Source: an uncultured Luminiphilus sp. (GTDB taxonomy: Bacteria > Pseudomonadota > Gammaproteobacteria > Pseudomonadales > Halieaceae). From it: 64,000 nt of DNA. The notes under the pieces were generated by a model. That model saw nothing but the letters and a program-made list of their open reading frames with translations, had not been told where the DNA came from and ran no database searches. Of the stretch, positions 1 through 10,048 are shown one piece after another (position 1 is the first letter of the stretch; each line of letters begins with the position of its first letter). A program made the position numbers and the translations under genes. Location of the stretch: assembly GCA_943840615.1 (NCBI GenBank), contig CALSVI010000009.1, positions 62,001-126,000 of the forward strand. Direction: 5' to 3'.

Positions 1-539
1 GTCCGGGTATCGATGCGTATGACTTCACCCTCGGTGATGAACAGCGGTACGCGCACCACGGCACCGGTCGCCAGCGTTGCCGGCTTACTGCCTCCCTGAG
101 CTGTATCACCCTTCAGGCCGGGGTCAGTCTCGGTGATCTCCAGCTCGATGAAATTGGGTGGTGTCACCGCCAGCGGTGAGCCATTGTAGAGCGTGATTTC
201 GTAGCGCTCCTGTTCCTTGAGCCATTTCTCTGACTCGCCGACGGCATCACGATCGGCGCCGTACTGCTCGTAGCTGGATGGATCCATGAAGTACCAAAAC
301 TCTCCGTCGGTGTAGGAGTATTCGAGGTCTATGTCCATGACATCGGCGCCTTCGAGGGTGTCGCCCGACTTGAAAGTCCGCTCCCAGACCCGTCCTGACT
401 TGAGGTTGCGGAGTTTGACGCGATTGAAGGCCTGCCCCTTGCCGGGCTTGACGAACTCGTTCTCGAGGATCGAGCATGGTTCGCTATCAAGCATGACCTT
501 GAGGCCGGGCTTGAATTCATTTGTCGAGAAGTTTGCCAT
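1..539 (-). CDS. efp: Elongation factor P (3' end cut by window edge)
   Basis: EF-P binds between the ribosomal P and E sites and relieves stalling at polyproline stretches. The protein starts [17 protein letters not shown]. About 179 residues are visible, so only some nine C-terminal residues of a normal ~188-residue EF-P are missing. The N-terminal KOW-like domain is followed by the two OB domains; the last visible part includes [19 protein letters not shown], typical of domain III. The tip of the first domain reads KPGKG with the lysine at residue 34, as in E. coli, which suggests lysine modification (EpmA/EpmB type) rather than arginine rhamnosylation; the modifying enzymes are not in the window. 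serB lies 65 bases upstream on the same strand. Confidence 0.95.
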   Translation of the reverse strand, partial: MANFSTNEFKPGLKVMLDSEPCSILENEFVKPGKGQAFNRVKLRNLKSGRVWERTFKSGDTLEGADVMDIDLEYSYTDGEFWYFMDPSSYEQYGADRDAVGESEKWLKEQERYEITLYNGSPLAVTPPNFIELEITETDPGLKGDTAQGGSKPATLATGAVVRVPLFITEGEVIRIDTR

Positions 540-604
540 CGTCGGAACTCATAACCAAAATACGATAATACCTTAGGGCGCGATCTGTGGGCATCACCGC
601 CGGC

Positions 605-1540
605 TCAGTCGCCGACGAATTCTCCCTCGCTCCCCAGCAGATAGCACACCCCGTCGAGTCCGCAGTGAGTGACCTCAATTGGGCTCGCCGCGCGCACCGC
701 CGGCTTGGCATGGAAAGCCACGCCCAATCCGGCCGCCGCCATCATCGACAGATCATTGGCGCCATCGCCAACTGCGATGCAGGCATTAGTGTTAATACCG
801 AGTCGACTGGCCAACGCCCGCAACGCTTCCGCTTTATATTCGCGATTTACGATCGGGGGCACCACCCTGCCAGTCACCTTTCCCGCCTCTACTTCGAGCG
901 TATTGGCGATCACCTCGTCAAATCCGTAATCCGCCTGCAAGCGCCGGGCAATAGAGATAAAGCCGCCGGAAAAGATGGCCAGCTTGATGCCCTGACCTTT
1001 CAGGGTCGTGGTCATTTCGCGCAGCCCCTCCTTGACGGGGAGTCGCTCGGCCAGTGCATCGACTGCACTCGCATCGAGGCCCTCCAACAGCGCGAGACGG
1101 GTCCGAAAACTTTCATCAAAGTCGAGCTCACCCCGCATAGCCCGTTCGGTGATGTCGGCGACCTTTTCTCCCACCCCCGCTGCAGCGGCCAGCTCATCAA
1201 TGACCTCGCACTCAATCAGAGTCGAATCCATATCAAACACCGCCAGCCCATACGACTGGCAGCGAGCGGCCCGCGGCTGCAGTGCAATGTCCACGCCGTG
1301 TCGATCGGAGAGATCCCGCAGCCGCGCCGACAGCTCATCCGGGTCGGCGCTATGAATCAGCCACTTTGTGACTGCCCGGCGATCAGCCAATGTAACCGGC
1401 ACGGGCACGGCACGCGTTGCAACAATCTCGGCGCCAGCAGATACCGCAACTTCCGCCACGCGGCTCGCGTCTAGCGCGGCGCCAAAGGGCACCATCAGGA
1501 CAATCACATGTGTTGGATCAACCACGAAGTGCGTTCTCAT
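605..1540 (-). CDS. serB: Phosphoserine phosphatase SerB
   Basis: SerB catalyses the last step of serine synthesis, hydrolysing phosphoserine. The 311-residue protein has an N-terminal ACT-like half and a C-terminal HAD phosphatase. HAD motif I is DMDST at about residues 103-107, where the first Asp is the nucleophile. It is followed by the SerB-typical RAMRGELDF segment, the FSGGF motif and the Mg-binding GDGANDL motif. Length is close to the 322 residues of the E. coli enzyme. The gene is divergent from an SMP/YtjB-type membrane protein gene, the same arrangement as serB/ytjB in enterobacteria. The start is the first ATG after the divergent spacer; no strong ribosome-binding site is visible, so a start a few codons downstream is possible. 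Confidence 0.95.
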   Translation of the reverse strand: MRTHFVVDPTHVIVLMVPFGAALDASRVAEVAVSAGAEIVATRAVPVPVTLADRRAVTKWLIHSADPDELSARLRDLSDRHGVDIALQPRAARCQSYGLAVFDMDSTLIECEVIDELAAAAGVGEKVADITERAMRGELDFDESFRTRLALLEGLDASAVDALAERLPVKEGLREMTTTLKGQGIKLAIFSGGFISIARRLQADYGFDEVIANTLEVEAGKVTGRVVPPIVNREYKAEALRALASRLGINTNACIAVGDGANDLSMMAAAGLGVAFHAKPAVRAASPIEVTHCGLDGVCYLLGSEGEFVGD

Positions 1541-1625
1541 TAATCACAGGGGGTGATGGGCAACTGCCACCCGACAGCCGCGCACGGGCAGTTTATACTG
1601 ATCTTGGGTACACCGGAGATTCTCT

Positions 1626-2900
1626 TTGGAACAGCTCTTACAGCGGCTACGTAACCAACCCCTGTCGCAACAGCTGGCGTTGGCTGCGGCGGGCTGCTGT
1701 CTATTGGCCACGTTGACGCTCGTCATCGTCGCCGCGCAATCGACCCAATCCATTCAGAACACCACGCTTAACGAACACGCACGCGCGGCTGCACAGCAAT
1801 TGGCTGCGCGGGCCGGAGCAGAGTTGGCCGCAGGAAATCGACTGGGATTAGTAGCGGAGCTGCAGTTTTATACCGACCAAACCCTCTTCGCGGCTGCTCG
1901 GGTATGGGATATTGAGGGCGCCGAACTCGCGGCACGAGGCGCCATCCCTGCCGGGGGAGAAGCCCATCAGCAGGTGGTGCTGATTGATGGCAATTCTGCC
2001 GGTACGGTCGAGCTTTATCTGGATTTGCGGGAACAGCAGGCGGCTCGCGACACGCTAATCTGGGGCCTCGTGGCGCTGTCAGTGCTGCTCAGCACCGCCG
2101 TGTACGCGCTGACAAGGCCAATGGGGCAGCGCCTCGCCAGCAACATTAGTGAAGCCGTTGCACAACTGGATGCCATTACCGAAGACGCGTCTGCTTCGGT
2201 CAACGAAGTACGCAACCTCAAAGATCGGGTTAATGCGCTGCCTCTCGATCTGCTCAAATCCCGCGACCCGGGAGATCAGGGTGAAGAGCATTACAACGAC
2301 ACTGCGATTTTGTGTATCGCTCTCAAGCACCTGCCGGGGTATCTGGATACGCTGGACGAGTCCCGTATGCAGGCCTATATCGCGTCTCTGCATCGCATGG
2401 CCTACGGTAGCGCCGGCTTCTACGGAGGTGATCTCAGCGTCATCCGCCAGTTTGGGCTAGCCATTTACTTCTCGGGTAATCATGCGGCTGGCTCTCCGGT
2501 CTTGCGCGCCGCTAGTTGTGCCTGGCTCTTATCCCGCTGCAGCGAAGTGGCCGAGAAGCAAGAACGGCTCTCCTTTGCGCCGGGCATGGCCATTGGCATC
2601 AGCGAGCTGGGCCGAGGCGATAGCGAAGACATTTATCCTGGTCTTTACACACAGGCGACGCTGGATGATTTATTGGAACTTGCCAATCAAGATCTGGAAG
2701 GTATTTTGCTCTCTGCCAGAGCGGCAGAAGACGGTGGTCTGACCGCACGCATTGGCATTGATGTCATTGACGAGCAATGGATGGCCCTCGGCGATATCAG
2801 CGGCGGTCATCTCGATTTGCTGGAAAGGCAGCTGCATATTTTGCAGCGAGTGATTACCCCTTCCGACCACGACACGCCGCAGGGCTTTTTGCCTTTTTGA
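1626..2900 (+). CDS. SMP/YtjB (AhpA) family inner-membrane protein
   Basis: This 424-residue protein has a first membrane helix at about residues 15-38, a periplasmic stretch of about 100 residues, and a second helix at about 142-163. A cytoplasmic domain follows that has no catalytic motif I recognise. The two-helix layout and the divergent position next to serB match the SMP/YtjB family of E. coli, whose function is poorly understood. The start is TTG at 1626, supported by a GGAG ribosome-binding site at 1615-1618 and no better in-frame ATG. The stop is almost adjacent to the convergent end of parC. Assignment rests on topology and synteny more than on residue motifs. Confidence 0.75.
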   Translation: MEQLLQRLRNQPLSQQLALAAAGCCLLATLTLVIVAAQSTQSIQNTTLNEHARAAAQQLAARAGAELAAGNRLGLVAELQFYTDQTLFAAARVWDIEGAELAARGAIPAGGEAHQQVVLIDGNSAGTVELYLDLREQQAARDTLIWGLVALSVLLSTAVYALTRPMGQRLASNISEAVAQLDAITEDASASVNEVRNLKDRVNALPLDLLKSRDPGDQGEEHYNDTAILCIALKHLPGYLDTLDESRMQAYIASLHRMAYGSAGFYGGDLSVIRQFGLAIYFSGNHAAGSPVLRAASCAWLLSRCSEVAEKQERLSFAPGMAIGISELGRGDSEDIYPGLYTQATLDDLLELANQDLEGILLSARAAEDGGLTARIGIDVIDEQWMALGDISGGHLDLLERQLHILQRVITPSDHDTPQGFLPF

Positions 2901-2904
2901 AGCG

Positions 2905-5158
2905 TCAGTCGACGACCACTTCCAAACGGGTCACCCTTTGATAGCCCTTCGGTAGCTTATTGCCGCGTCGCCCCCGCTCGCCACGGAAGTGCTCAAGCTC
3001 GGACCATTTGAAGTTCCGATAATGTCCTCCCGAGGTGACCTGCAGCGTATCGCCCTCGGTCACCACACAGAGGCCGGCGACAAATTCTTCGCGCGCCGCC
3101 GCGCGGGCGGAGGGAATGCCAATCAACTTATTGCCTTTGCCTCGCGCAAGCTCAGGGAGTTCAGCCAGCGGGAACACCAGCATTCTTCCTTCATTGGTGG
3201 CTACAACCACCAGCGGCTCTGCCCCTGAAGAGATCGCCGCGGGTGCCAGCACCTGCGCCCCTTTGGGTAACGTCAGTACTGCTTTACCCGCCTTGTTCTT
3301 TGCCTGAAGCTGCCCGAACTGCACCACAAACCCGTAACCGGCGTCACTGGCGAGCAGAAAACGATCCTCTTCCGCGCCGGTTAGCAGGCCTTCAAAGGTC
3401 GCGCCAGACGGTGGGTTGATCCGCCCGGTCAGGGGCTCCCCCTGCCCGCGAGCTGAAGGCAGTTGGTGCGTGGGCAGCGTGTAAGCCCGACCGGTAGAGT
3501 CCAGCACCACTGTGGGCAAATTCGATTTCCCCCGCGCCGCAAACCGGAACCCGTCACCCGATTTGTAACTGAGTGCAACAGGGTCAATGTCGTGCCCCTT
3601 GGCCGCGCGAATCCAGCCTTTCTCGGATAATACGATCGTCAACGGGTCCGCACTGGTGAGCTCAAGCTCACTGAAGGCCTTGGCTTCTTCGCGTTGCGCC
3701 AACGGTGCACGCCGGGGGTCACCATGTGCCTCAACCACTGCCTTGAGCTCGCGCTTGATGAGTGTCTTAAGCCGCGCATCGCTGCCAAGGGTTTTCTTGA
3801 GTCCATCCCGCTCCTCGGCAAGCTCATCCTGCTCGCCGCGGATCTTCATTTCTTCAAGCTTGGCAAGATTCCGCAGTTTTAAGTCGAGAATAGCTTCCGC
3901 CTGAATATCCGAAATCTTAAACGCCTTCATGAGCGCCGGCTTGGGCTCCTCTTCTTCTCGAATGATGCGAATGACCTCATCAATATTGAGAAACGCAGCC
4001 AGGTAACCCTCGAGGATATGGAGTCGACGTTCGACGCGCTCCAGCCGATATTCCAAACGGCGTTTGACGGTCTCCTTACGAAAGACCAGCCATTCCTTCA
4101 GTATCGTTAGCAACGATTTCACCGCGGGCCTGCCGTCGATACCAATGACATTGAGGTTCACGCGGTAGGTGCGCTCAAGATCAGTGGTTGCAAACAAGTG
4201 ACTCATCAAACCGTCCACGTCGATTCGATTAGAGCGTGGGACCAACACCAGTCGAGTGGGATGCTCATGGTCCGACTCATCGCGCAGATCAGACACCATT
4301 GGCAGTTTGCGCGCCTGCATTTGCGCCGCAATCTGCTCCAGCACCTTTGCCCCTGAGACCTGGTGGGGCAGCGCGTAGAATGACGACCGCACTGTCTTCA
4401 ATCGTATACGCGGCGCGCACTCGCAGACCGCCACGGCCTGTTTCATACAGCTGCTTCAGCTCATCGACAGGCGTAATAATCTCCGCTTCGGTAGGGAAAT
4501 CTGGGCCTTTAATGTGCTGACAGAGATCAGCGACCGTGGCCTTGGGCGAATCGAGGAGGTGAATGGTCGCAGCGACCACTTCGCTCAGGTTGTGAGGCGG
4601 AATATCGGTCGCCATACCCACCGCAATGCCCGTAGTGCCATTCAACAGCAAATTCGGTACCTGTGCGGGCAGCACGGTGGGCTCTTCAAGCGTGCCATCA
4701 AAATTGGGTTGCCAATCTACGGTGCCTTGCCCAAGCTCGGCTAGCAAGACATCTGCGTAGGCAGTGAGACGCGACTCGGTGTAGCGCATGGCGGCAAAGG
4801 ACTTGGGATCATCGGGAGAGCCCCAGTTACCCTGCCCGTCGACGAGCGGGTAGCGATAGGAGAAATCCTGCGCCATCAGCACCATCGCCTCATAGGCGGC
4901 GCTGTCTCCATGCGGGTGGAACTTACCGATAACATCGCCGACTGTGCGCGCCGATTTCTTGAACTTTGCCGAGGCCTTCAGGCCCAGCTCGCTCATCGCA
5001 TAAACGATGCGGCGCTGGACCGGTTTGAGTCCGTCACCGATGTGCGGCAGGGCCCTGTCGAGAATCACGTACATCGAATAGTCGAGGTAGGCTTTTTCAG
5101 CGTAATCGCGGAGGGACAGCTGCTCGACGTCGACCGAAGGCTGCATCATATCTGTCAT
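2905..5158 (-). CDS. parC: DNA topoisomerase IV subunit A, frame interrupted near 4378
   Basis: ParC is the DNA-cleaving subunit of topoisomerase IV, which decatenates daughter chromosomes together with ParE (38978-40867). The N-terminal part (5158 to about 4380) carries the QRDR segment [12 protein letters not shown] with Ser86 and Glu90, the positions of the quinolone-resistance residues S80/E84 of E. coli and in the susceptible state. The active-site tyrosine is in RYTESR at about residue 126. The rest, from [14 protein letters not shown] to the C-terminal beta-pinwheel, reads in another frame. Removing one base (about C4378 on the coding strand) joins AVVI to YALPHQ in exact register with E. 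coli AVVISALPHQ and gives 750 residues against the usual ~752. The gene is essential, so the break is almost certainly a sequence error. Confidence 0.93.
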
Positions 5159-5296
5159 GGCAATGAGGCTCTCTCTGAAAGCGGCAGATTCCGCGCCGCC
5201 GCGAAACCCTTCAACCGCGTTATCCTAACGCACCCCCGTACGGGAACACCACGCAACAACGCAAACCGGCACCCTAATCTGCCGAGGAGATTCATC

Positions 5297-5767
5297 ATGG
5301 CACTCAATCCGGACAGCCTTCGTGAAGAGCTCACCTGGCGCTGGCGGCACTTCGCGGTATTTAGCGGACCACAATGGCACCGGGTGCTACGCCTCCGGAC
5401 TGCGGTATTTGTCGTGGAACAAACCTGTCCGTATCAAGAGGTCGATGACAAAGACCCCCACGCCTGGCATTTGGAGTTGATGCATCAGGGCGATCTGATT
5501 GGCACCCTGCGAGTCCTGCCGCCGGGGGTGACTTATGACGAATGCTCGATTGGCCGCGTTGCGGTCAGCGCTGACTATCGCAACCTCGGTCTGGGTCGGG
5601 ATCTGATGAACACTGCCCTGGCTTTTTGCGACTCAAGATGGACGTCGGTACGTCTCAGCGCGCAGTGCTATCTCCAGGCTTTTTACGAGTCACTGGACTT
5701 TGCTGCCGAGGGAGAGCCTTACTTGGAGGACGACATTCCACACATTGAGATGGTCAGGCGCGCTTGA
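5297..5767 (+). CDS. ElaA-like GNAT family N-acetyltransferase
   Basis: A 156-residue protein of the ElaA branch of the GNAT superfamily. Family hallmarks are RTAVFVVEQTCPYQEVD near residue 35, IGTLRVLPPG, the IGRVAV strand, and the acetyl-CoA loop YRNLGLGRDLM (the R/Q-x-x-G-x-G/A signature). The C-terminal QAFYESLDF segment is also typical. The substrate is unknown for this family. The ATG at 5297 is preceded by a GAGGAG ribosome-binding site at 5284-5289. The gene points away from parC and converges with typA. A longer in-frame extension upstream runs over parC and is not coding. Confidence 0.88.
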   Translation: MALNPDSLREELTWRWRHFAVFSGPQWHRVLRLRTAVFVVEQTCPYQEVDDKDPHAWHLELMHQGDLIGTLRVLPPGVTYDECSIGRVAVSADYRNLGLGRDLMNTALAFCDSRWTSVRLSAQCYLQAFYESLDFAAEGEPYLEDDIPHIEMVRRA

Positions 5768-5782
5768 GGCGAAGCCGCCTCA
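5765..5782. terminator. Hairpin between convergent ElaA-like gene and typA
   Basis: A seven-base-pair perfect stem TGAGGCG/CGCCTCA with an AAGC loop lies at 5765-5782, starting at the stop codon of the acetyltransferase gene and reaching the typA stop. It may act as a bidirectional terminator for the convergent pair, but there is no T-tract on either side, so this is weak. Confidence 0.3.
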
Positions 5783-7595
5783 GGCAGCGGCACGGGCCGC
5801 GCGCCTGCGCTCGTGCTCAAGCAACAGTTTTTTGCGCAAACGAATGCTGACAGGCGTCACCTCCACCAGCTCGTCCTCATCGATAAACTCCAGCGCCTGC
5901 TCCAGGCTGTGCAACACCGGCGGGGTGAGGATGACCGCTTCGTCGGTACCCGACGCACGGACATTGGTCAGCTGCTTGGCCTTGGTCGGGTTCACCACCA
6001 GGTCATTGCCGCGGCTATGCAGACCCATAATTTGGCCCTCATAGACATCGATATTGGGCTCGATGAACAGCCGCCCGCGCTCCTGAAGGCTATATAGCGC
6101 ATAGGCCAGCGTCTTGCCCGATACCATCGATACCAGCACGCCGTTATTACGGGCCCCCAGCTCCGACTTGGCAACCGGCCCGTAGTGATCAAACACGTGG
6201 GTCATGATGCCCGAGCCCGAGGTTAAGGTCAGAAACTGGGAACGAAACCCGATCAAGCCACGAGCCGGCACGATAAACTCAAGGCGCACTCGGTCCGCCC
6301 CATCGGTAATCAGGTTCTTCAGCTCGGCTCGACGTATACCCAGCTCTTCCATCACTCCGCCCTGATGGATTTCTTCGCAGTCAATAACCAGGTGCTCATA
6401 CGGCTCGCAGATCACGCCGTCGAGCTCCTTTCTGAATCACCTCGGGTCGCGATACGCCGAGCTCAAACCCCTCCCGACGCATATTCTCAATCAGCACTGA
6501 GAGATGCAGCTCACCGCGGCCCGACACCTTGAACTTGTCGGGGCCATCACCTTGCTCCACCCGCAGCGCCACGTTGTGAATCAATTCACGTTCTAGGCGC
6601 TCTTTAAGGTTACGCGAAGTGACATACTTTCCCTCACGGCCAGCGAATGGCGAGTCGTTAACCTGAAAGGTCATACTGACCGTGGGTTCATCCACGGTCA
6701 GCGGCGGCAGTGCTACGGGTTCAGCGGGATCGCAAAGCGTATCGGAAATGTTGAGTGCGTCGATGCCCGTCACACAGACAATATCGCCCGCTTCGGCGCG
6801 GTCGGCGTCAACCCGCTCCAGGCCCAGATACCCCATGACCTGAAGCACCTTGCCATTGCGTGCACCGCCTTCTCGGTCGACCACCGCAACTGACGTGTTG
6901 GGAGTCAGGACACCGCGGGTAATTCGGCCAACGCCGATGACACCCACGTAACTGTTGTAATCGAGCGCCGATATTTGCAACTGCAACGCGCCCTCTACAT
7001 TGACCTCGGGCGGAGCGACTTTATCGACAATGGCCTGAAACAGCGGCGACATATCTGCCGACATGTCGTCGTAGTCTTCTCCTGCCACACCATTAATAGC
7101 CGAAGCGAAAATCACCGGAAAATCGAGCTGCTCCTCGGTCGCACCGAGGGTGTCAAAGAGATCAAAAACCTGGTCCACCACCCAGTCGGGCCGCGCGCCC
7201 GGCCGATCAATTTTATTGACCACAACGATGGGTTTGAGGCCCCGCTCGAACGCTTTGGACGTGACAAACCGGGTTTGCGGCATGGGGCCATCAACCGCAT
7301 CGACCAACAGCAGCACCGAGTCCACCATCGACAGCACCCGCTCCACTTCGCCACCGAAGTCTGCGTGTCCGGGGGTATCTACAATGTTGATCCGATAATC
7401 GTTCCAATTGATGGCCGTGTTCTTGGCCAGAATGGTAATGCCCCGCTCACGCTCCTGATCATTGGAATCCATGACGCGCTCAGCGCCGGCGTTCTTGCGA
7501 TCCAGAGTGCCAGATTGCTGCAGCAGGCAGTCAACCAGCGTGGTTTTTCCGTGATCAACGTGAGCGATAATAGCGATGTTGCGGAGCGCTTTCAT
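5780..7595 (-). CDS. typA: Translational GTPase TypA/BipA, frame interrupted near 6427
   Basis: TypA (BipA) is a ribosome-binding GTPase needed under stress and for 50S assembly in the cold. It starts [20 protein letters not shown], with the P-loop [23 protein letters not shown] (G3) and [10 protein letters not shown] (G4) follow. The C-terminal part has [13 protein letters not shown] and the end [16 protein letters not shown], all diagnostic of BipA. The frame shifts at the AAAGGAG stretch around 6425-6431: removing one G (about 6428) joins RPEVIQK to [13 protein letters not shown], as in intact homologues, and gives 604 residues against ~607 in E. coli. ATG 7595 is chosen because upstream in-frame residues are not conserved. 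Confidence 0.93.
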
Positions 7596-7691
7596 ACAGA
7601 ATCCGGGCTGTGAATAAAGGGGGGGTTGCGTGCGCGCGCGGAGTGTACACCAGCACTGGCTAACCGGTTTACTTAACACTGCGACCTTTTT

Positions 7692-7708
7692 TGCACCAAA
7701 ATAGTTCA
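7692..7708 (+). promoter_or_regulatory. NtrC-binding site candidate, distal glnA site
   Basis: The 17-base element TGCACCAAAATAGTTCA fits the NtrC consensus TGCACC-N5-GGTGCA with a perfect left half and a degenerate right half. It lies 132 bases upstream of the start of the sigma-54 promoter element of glnA, the usual range for NtrC enhancers, and 32 bases (about three helical turns) from the second site. Confidence 0.6.
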
Positions 7709-7723
7709 TACATCGAGGCGTAT

Positions 7724-7740
7724 TGCACTATTATAGTGCG
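7724..7740 (+). promoter_or_regulatory. NtrC-binding site candidate, proximal glnA site
   Basis: TGCACTATTATAGTGCG is a nearly perfect 17-base dyad matching the NtrC half-site pattern TGCAC-N7-GTGCA except for the last base. With the site at 7692-7708 it forms a pair on the same face of the helix, about 100 bases upstream of the glnA sigma-54 promoter. Confidence 0.65.
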
Positions 7741-7823
7741 ATTGCCGAATGGGGCCTGCCCAAAATAATAAATATTACTTAATTAAAACAATTAGTTAAG
7801 CGCTTTTAATGGCGGCGCAAAAG

Positions 7824-7840
7824 TTGGCACGGTGCTTGCA
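7824..7840 (+). promoter_or_regulatory. Sigma-54 promoter of glnA
   Basis: TTGGCACGGTGCTTGCA matches the sigma-54 consensus TGGCAC-N5-TTGC exactly. The invariant GG (7826-7827) and GC (7838-7839) are 12 bases apart, and the element lies about 90 bases upstream of the glnA start. With the two upstream NtrC boxes this gives the classical nitrogen-regulated glnA promoter. The AT-rich tract at about 7760-7800 could help DNA bending; no clear sigma-70 promoter was identified. Confidence 0.85.
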
Positions 7841-7930
7841 CTATTTTATGGGCTCAGCCAGTGCCCATGCACTTTCTGAATTTTTACCACCCAGTCAGTG
7901 CTGGGAAAGTGACTACCGGAGGAAAACGAC

Positions 7931-9337
7931 ATGTCAGAGCGCACGCTCGATTTAATCAGCAAAAATGATATTAGCTGGGTGGATCTGCGATTCACCGACA
8001 CCAAGGGAAAGGAGCAGCATGTTTCGATTCCTGCCAGTGTGGTGGACGAAGATTTTTTTGAGGGCGGCAAGATGTTTGATGGTTCGTCCATTTCTGGATG
8101 GAAAGGCATCAACGAGTCCGACATGATCCTGATGCCCGACGACAGCACGGCCATCCTCGATCCCTTCACTGACGACCCGACTGTCATTCTGCGGTGCGAT
8201 ATTGTCGAGCCGACCACCATGCAAGGCTACGACCGAGATCCCCGAAGCATCGCTAAAAAAGCAGAGGCCTATCTCACATCAACCGGCCTGGGTGATACGG
8301 CGTTCTTCGGCCCCGAGCCGGAGTTTTTCGTATTTGATGACGTGAAATGGAGTGCCGACATGAGCGGCGCCAGCTACGCCATCAATGCTGAAGAAGCGGC
8401 ATGGTCATCAAACCTCGAGTTTGAAGACGGCAACACAGGCCACCGGCCTGGCGTTAAAGGAGGCTACTTTCCTGTTCCGCCCGTCGACTCCTTGCACGAT
8501 ATTCGGGCTGCCATGTGCTCTGCGATGGAGCAAATGGGTTTGGATGTCGAAGTTCATCACCACGAAGTCGGAACCGCTGGACAATGTGAGATCGGTATTA
8601 AGTTCAACACGCTAGTCTCTAAGGCCGACGAAGTGCAGATCCTTAAGTACTGCGTGCTCAATGTGGCGCATGCCTATGGCAAGACCGCGACATTCATGCC
8701 GAAGCCACTGGTGGGAGACAACGGTTCGGGTATGCACGTGCACCAGTCGATCGCCAAGGGCGGTGACAACACCTTTGCCGGAGACGGATACGCAGGGCTT
8801 TCTGACACCGCGCTTTACTACATCGGCGGCATCATCAAGCATGCGCGGGCACTGAACGCCTTTACCAATGCATCGACCAACAGCTACAAGCGGTTAGTCC
8901 CTGGCTTTGAGGCGCCCGTCATGCTGGCCTACTCAGCACGCAATCGCTCAGCGTCGATTCGTATCCCGTATGAGCCGTCACCAAAAGGTAAGCGTATCGA
9001 AGTGCGCTTCCCCGACCCCACCGCCAACCCTTATCTCGCCTTTGCGGCGCTGTTGATGGCGGGCATCGACGGTATTCAGAACAAGATCCACCCCGGTGAC
9101 GCCGCGGATAAGGATCTTTACGACCTGCCAGCAGAAGAAGCCGCGGATATCCCAACGGTGGCCTCCAGTCTGGAAATGGCGCTGGACGCACTCGCGGCAG
9201 ACCGGGAGTTCCTGACCGCGGGCGGTGTATTTACCGACGATATGATCGATGCGTACATCGAACTCAAGCGTGAGGACGTCGAGAGACTGAATATGACCAC
9301 TCATCCGGTCGAATTTGACCTGTACTACTCTTTGTAA
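7931..9337 (+). CDS. glnA: Type I glutamine synthetase GlnA
   Basis: GlnA makes glutamine from glutamate, ammonia and ATP and is the main ammonia-assimilating enzyme. The 468-residue protein is the size of the E. coli dodecameric enzyme. Seen motifs are [10 protein letters not shown] near residue 48, the metal-site stretch [12 protein letters not shown], the [17 protein letters not shown] segment, [16 protein letters not shown] and NRSASIRIP. The regulatory tyrosine is in KDLYDLP at residue 397, exactly the position adenylylated in enterobacteria, and the modifying enzyme GlnE is encoded at 54379-57261. The ATG at 7931 has a GGAGG ribosome-binding site just upstream. Upstream are a sigma-54 promoter and two NtrC boxes; downstream is a terminator, then ntrBC. 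Confidence 0.98.
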   Translation: MSERTLDLISKNDISWVDLRFTDTKGKEQHVSIPASVVDEDFFEGGKMFDGSSISGWKGINESDMILMPDDSTAILDPFTDDPTVILRCDIVEPTTMQGYDRDPRSIAKKAEAYLTSTGLGDTAFFGPEPEFFVFDDVKWSADMSGASYAINAEEAAWSSNLEFEDGNTGHRPGVKGGYFPVPPVDSLHDIRAAMCSAMEQMGLDVEVHHHEVGTAGQCEIGIKFNTLVSKADEVQILKYCVLNVAHAYGKTATFMPKPLVGDNGSGMHVHQSIAKGGDNTFAGDGYAGLSDTALYYIGGIIKHARALNAFTNASTNSYKRLVPGFEAPVMLAYSARNRSASIRIPYEPSPKGKRIEVRFPDPTANPYLAFAALLMAGIDGIQNKIHPGDAADKDLYDLPAEEAADIPTVASSLEMALDALAADREFLTAGGVFTDDMIDAYIELKREDVERLNMTTHPVEFDLYYSL

Positions 9338-9367
9338 GGCAGATCACTCAGACCCTGGTCAACAGAG

Positions 9368-9397
9368 CAAAAGCCCGCGTTATGCGGGCTTTTGTTT
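9368..9397 (+). terminator. Rho-independent terminator of glnA
   Basis: An 11-base-pair perfect stem, CAAAAGCCCGC (9368-9378) and GCGGGCTTTTG (9384-9394), with a GTTAT loop and a T-rich 3' end lies about 30 bases after the glnA stop. It separates glnA from the DUF4124-ntrBC transcription unit. Confidence 0.88.
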
Positions 9398-9421
9398 CTC
9401 TGAGCCCCACCGGCGGCGGTT

Positions 9422-9438
9422 CGCACCAAAATGGTGCA
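9422..9438 (+). promoter_or_regulatory. NtrC-binding site candidate upstream of DUF4124-ntrBC
   Basis: CGCACCAAAATGGTGCA differs from the NtrC consensus TGCACC-N5-GGTGCA at one base only. It lies between the glnA terminator and the start of the DUF4124 gene, the place where enterobacteria have an NtrC site that represses the ntrBC (glnL) promoter. It would allow NtrC to control its own operon. Confidence 0.65.
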
Positions 9439-9480
9439 TTATGAGCTGTGGCGTAACGAGGCAGCATCCCGAGAGATACC

Positions 9481-10044
9481 GTGACACAACGCGATGATAA
9501 CAAGCCGTATTTGAGTATCCCCGTGGGGCGACTAGTAGCCGGTGCGCTATGGCTCTGCATTGGGGCCGATCTGGCAGCGCAGCCGGTTTATAAGGTGACC
9601 GACGAAGAAGGGAATGTGACCTTCACCGACACCCCTCGGGATAATGGGCAGGTGCAGGTAGAGACGCAGACGGTGAATCCCACCAACACCGCCAAGGCCG
9701 TCTCCACCGCTGAGCCGATTTCCGAGGCCAGCGAACGCAGCGCGCCAGTCTCTTACGACACCCGAATCGTTACGCCAGCCGAGAACGCCACGATTCCAAT
9801 GGGTCCCGGCAACTTCACTGTCGAGGCGTCATTGAGCCCGGCGATAAGGGGTGACGAGAGGCTGTCGTTACTGCTCGACGGAGAACCCGTCGGCGTGCCC
9901 CAGCGAATGCCGATCTGGCAACTCACCAATGTCTATCGCGGAGCACATCAGCTGCGGGTGGTGCGCCTGACTGGCACAGGTCGACAGCTCGACGCATCGG
10001 GACAGCGCACGGTATACGTCATGCGGCCCATGGTGAAGCCCTAA
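9481..10044 (+). CDS. DUF4124 domain-containing protein between glnA and ntrB
   Basis: A 187-residue exported protein. A hydrophobic stretch at about residues 18-34 (VAGALWLCIGADLAAQ) looks like a signal sequence. It is followed directly by the DUF4124 signature YKVTDEEGNVTFTDTP. The C-terminal half, with ITPAENATIPMGPGNFTV-like residues and repeated beta-strand patterns, resembles an Ig-like fold. The function is unknown. The position between glnA and ntrB recurs in many gammaproteobacteria (established synteny). The GTG at 9481 follows a weak GAGAG; no in-frame ATG precedes the signal sequence. It ends one or a few bases before ntrB and is probably co-transcribed with it. Confidence 0.85.
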   Translation: MTQRDDNKPYLSIPVGRLVAGALWLCIGADLAAQPVYKVTDEEGNVTFTDTPRDNGQVQVETQTVNPTNTAKAVSTAEPISEASERSAPVSYDTRIVTPAENATIPMGPGNFTVEASLSPAIRGDERLSLLLDGEPVGVPQRMPIWQLTNVYRGAHQLRVVRLTGTGRQLDASGQRTVYVMRPMVKP

Positions 10045-10048
10045 CGTG

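Noticed and set aside
587-1474. Long plus-strand frame antisense to serB
   Set aside because: The SerB motifs on the minus strand account for this DNA; the plus frame has no protein-like pattern.
4376-4382. Programmed frameshifting in parC, and by extension the other frame breaks
   Set aside because: There is no slippery heptamer, stem-loop or stop-codon context shared by the sites, and the genes are normally unshifted in all known relatives. Sequencing indels are simpler.
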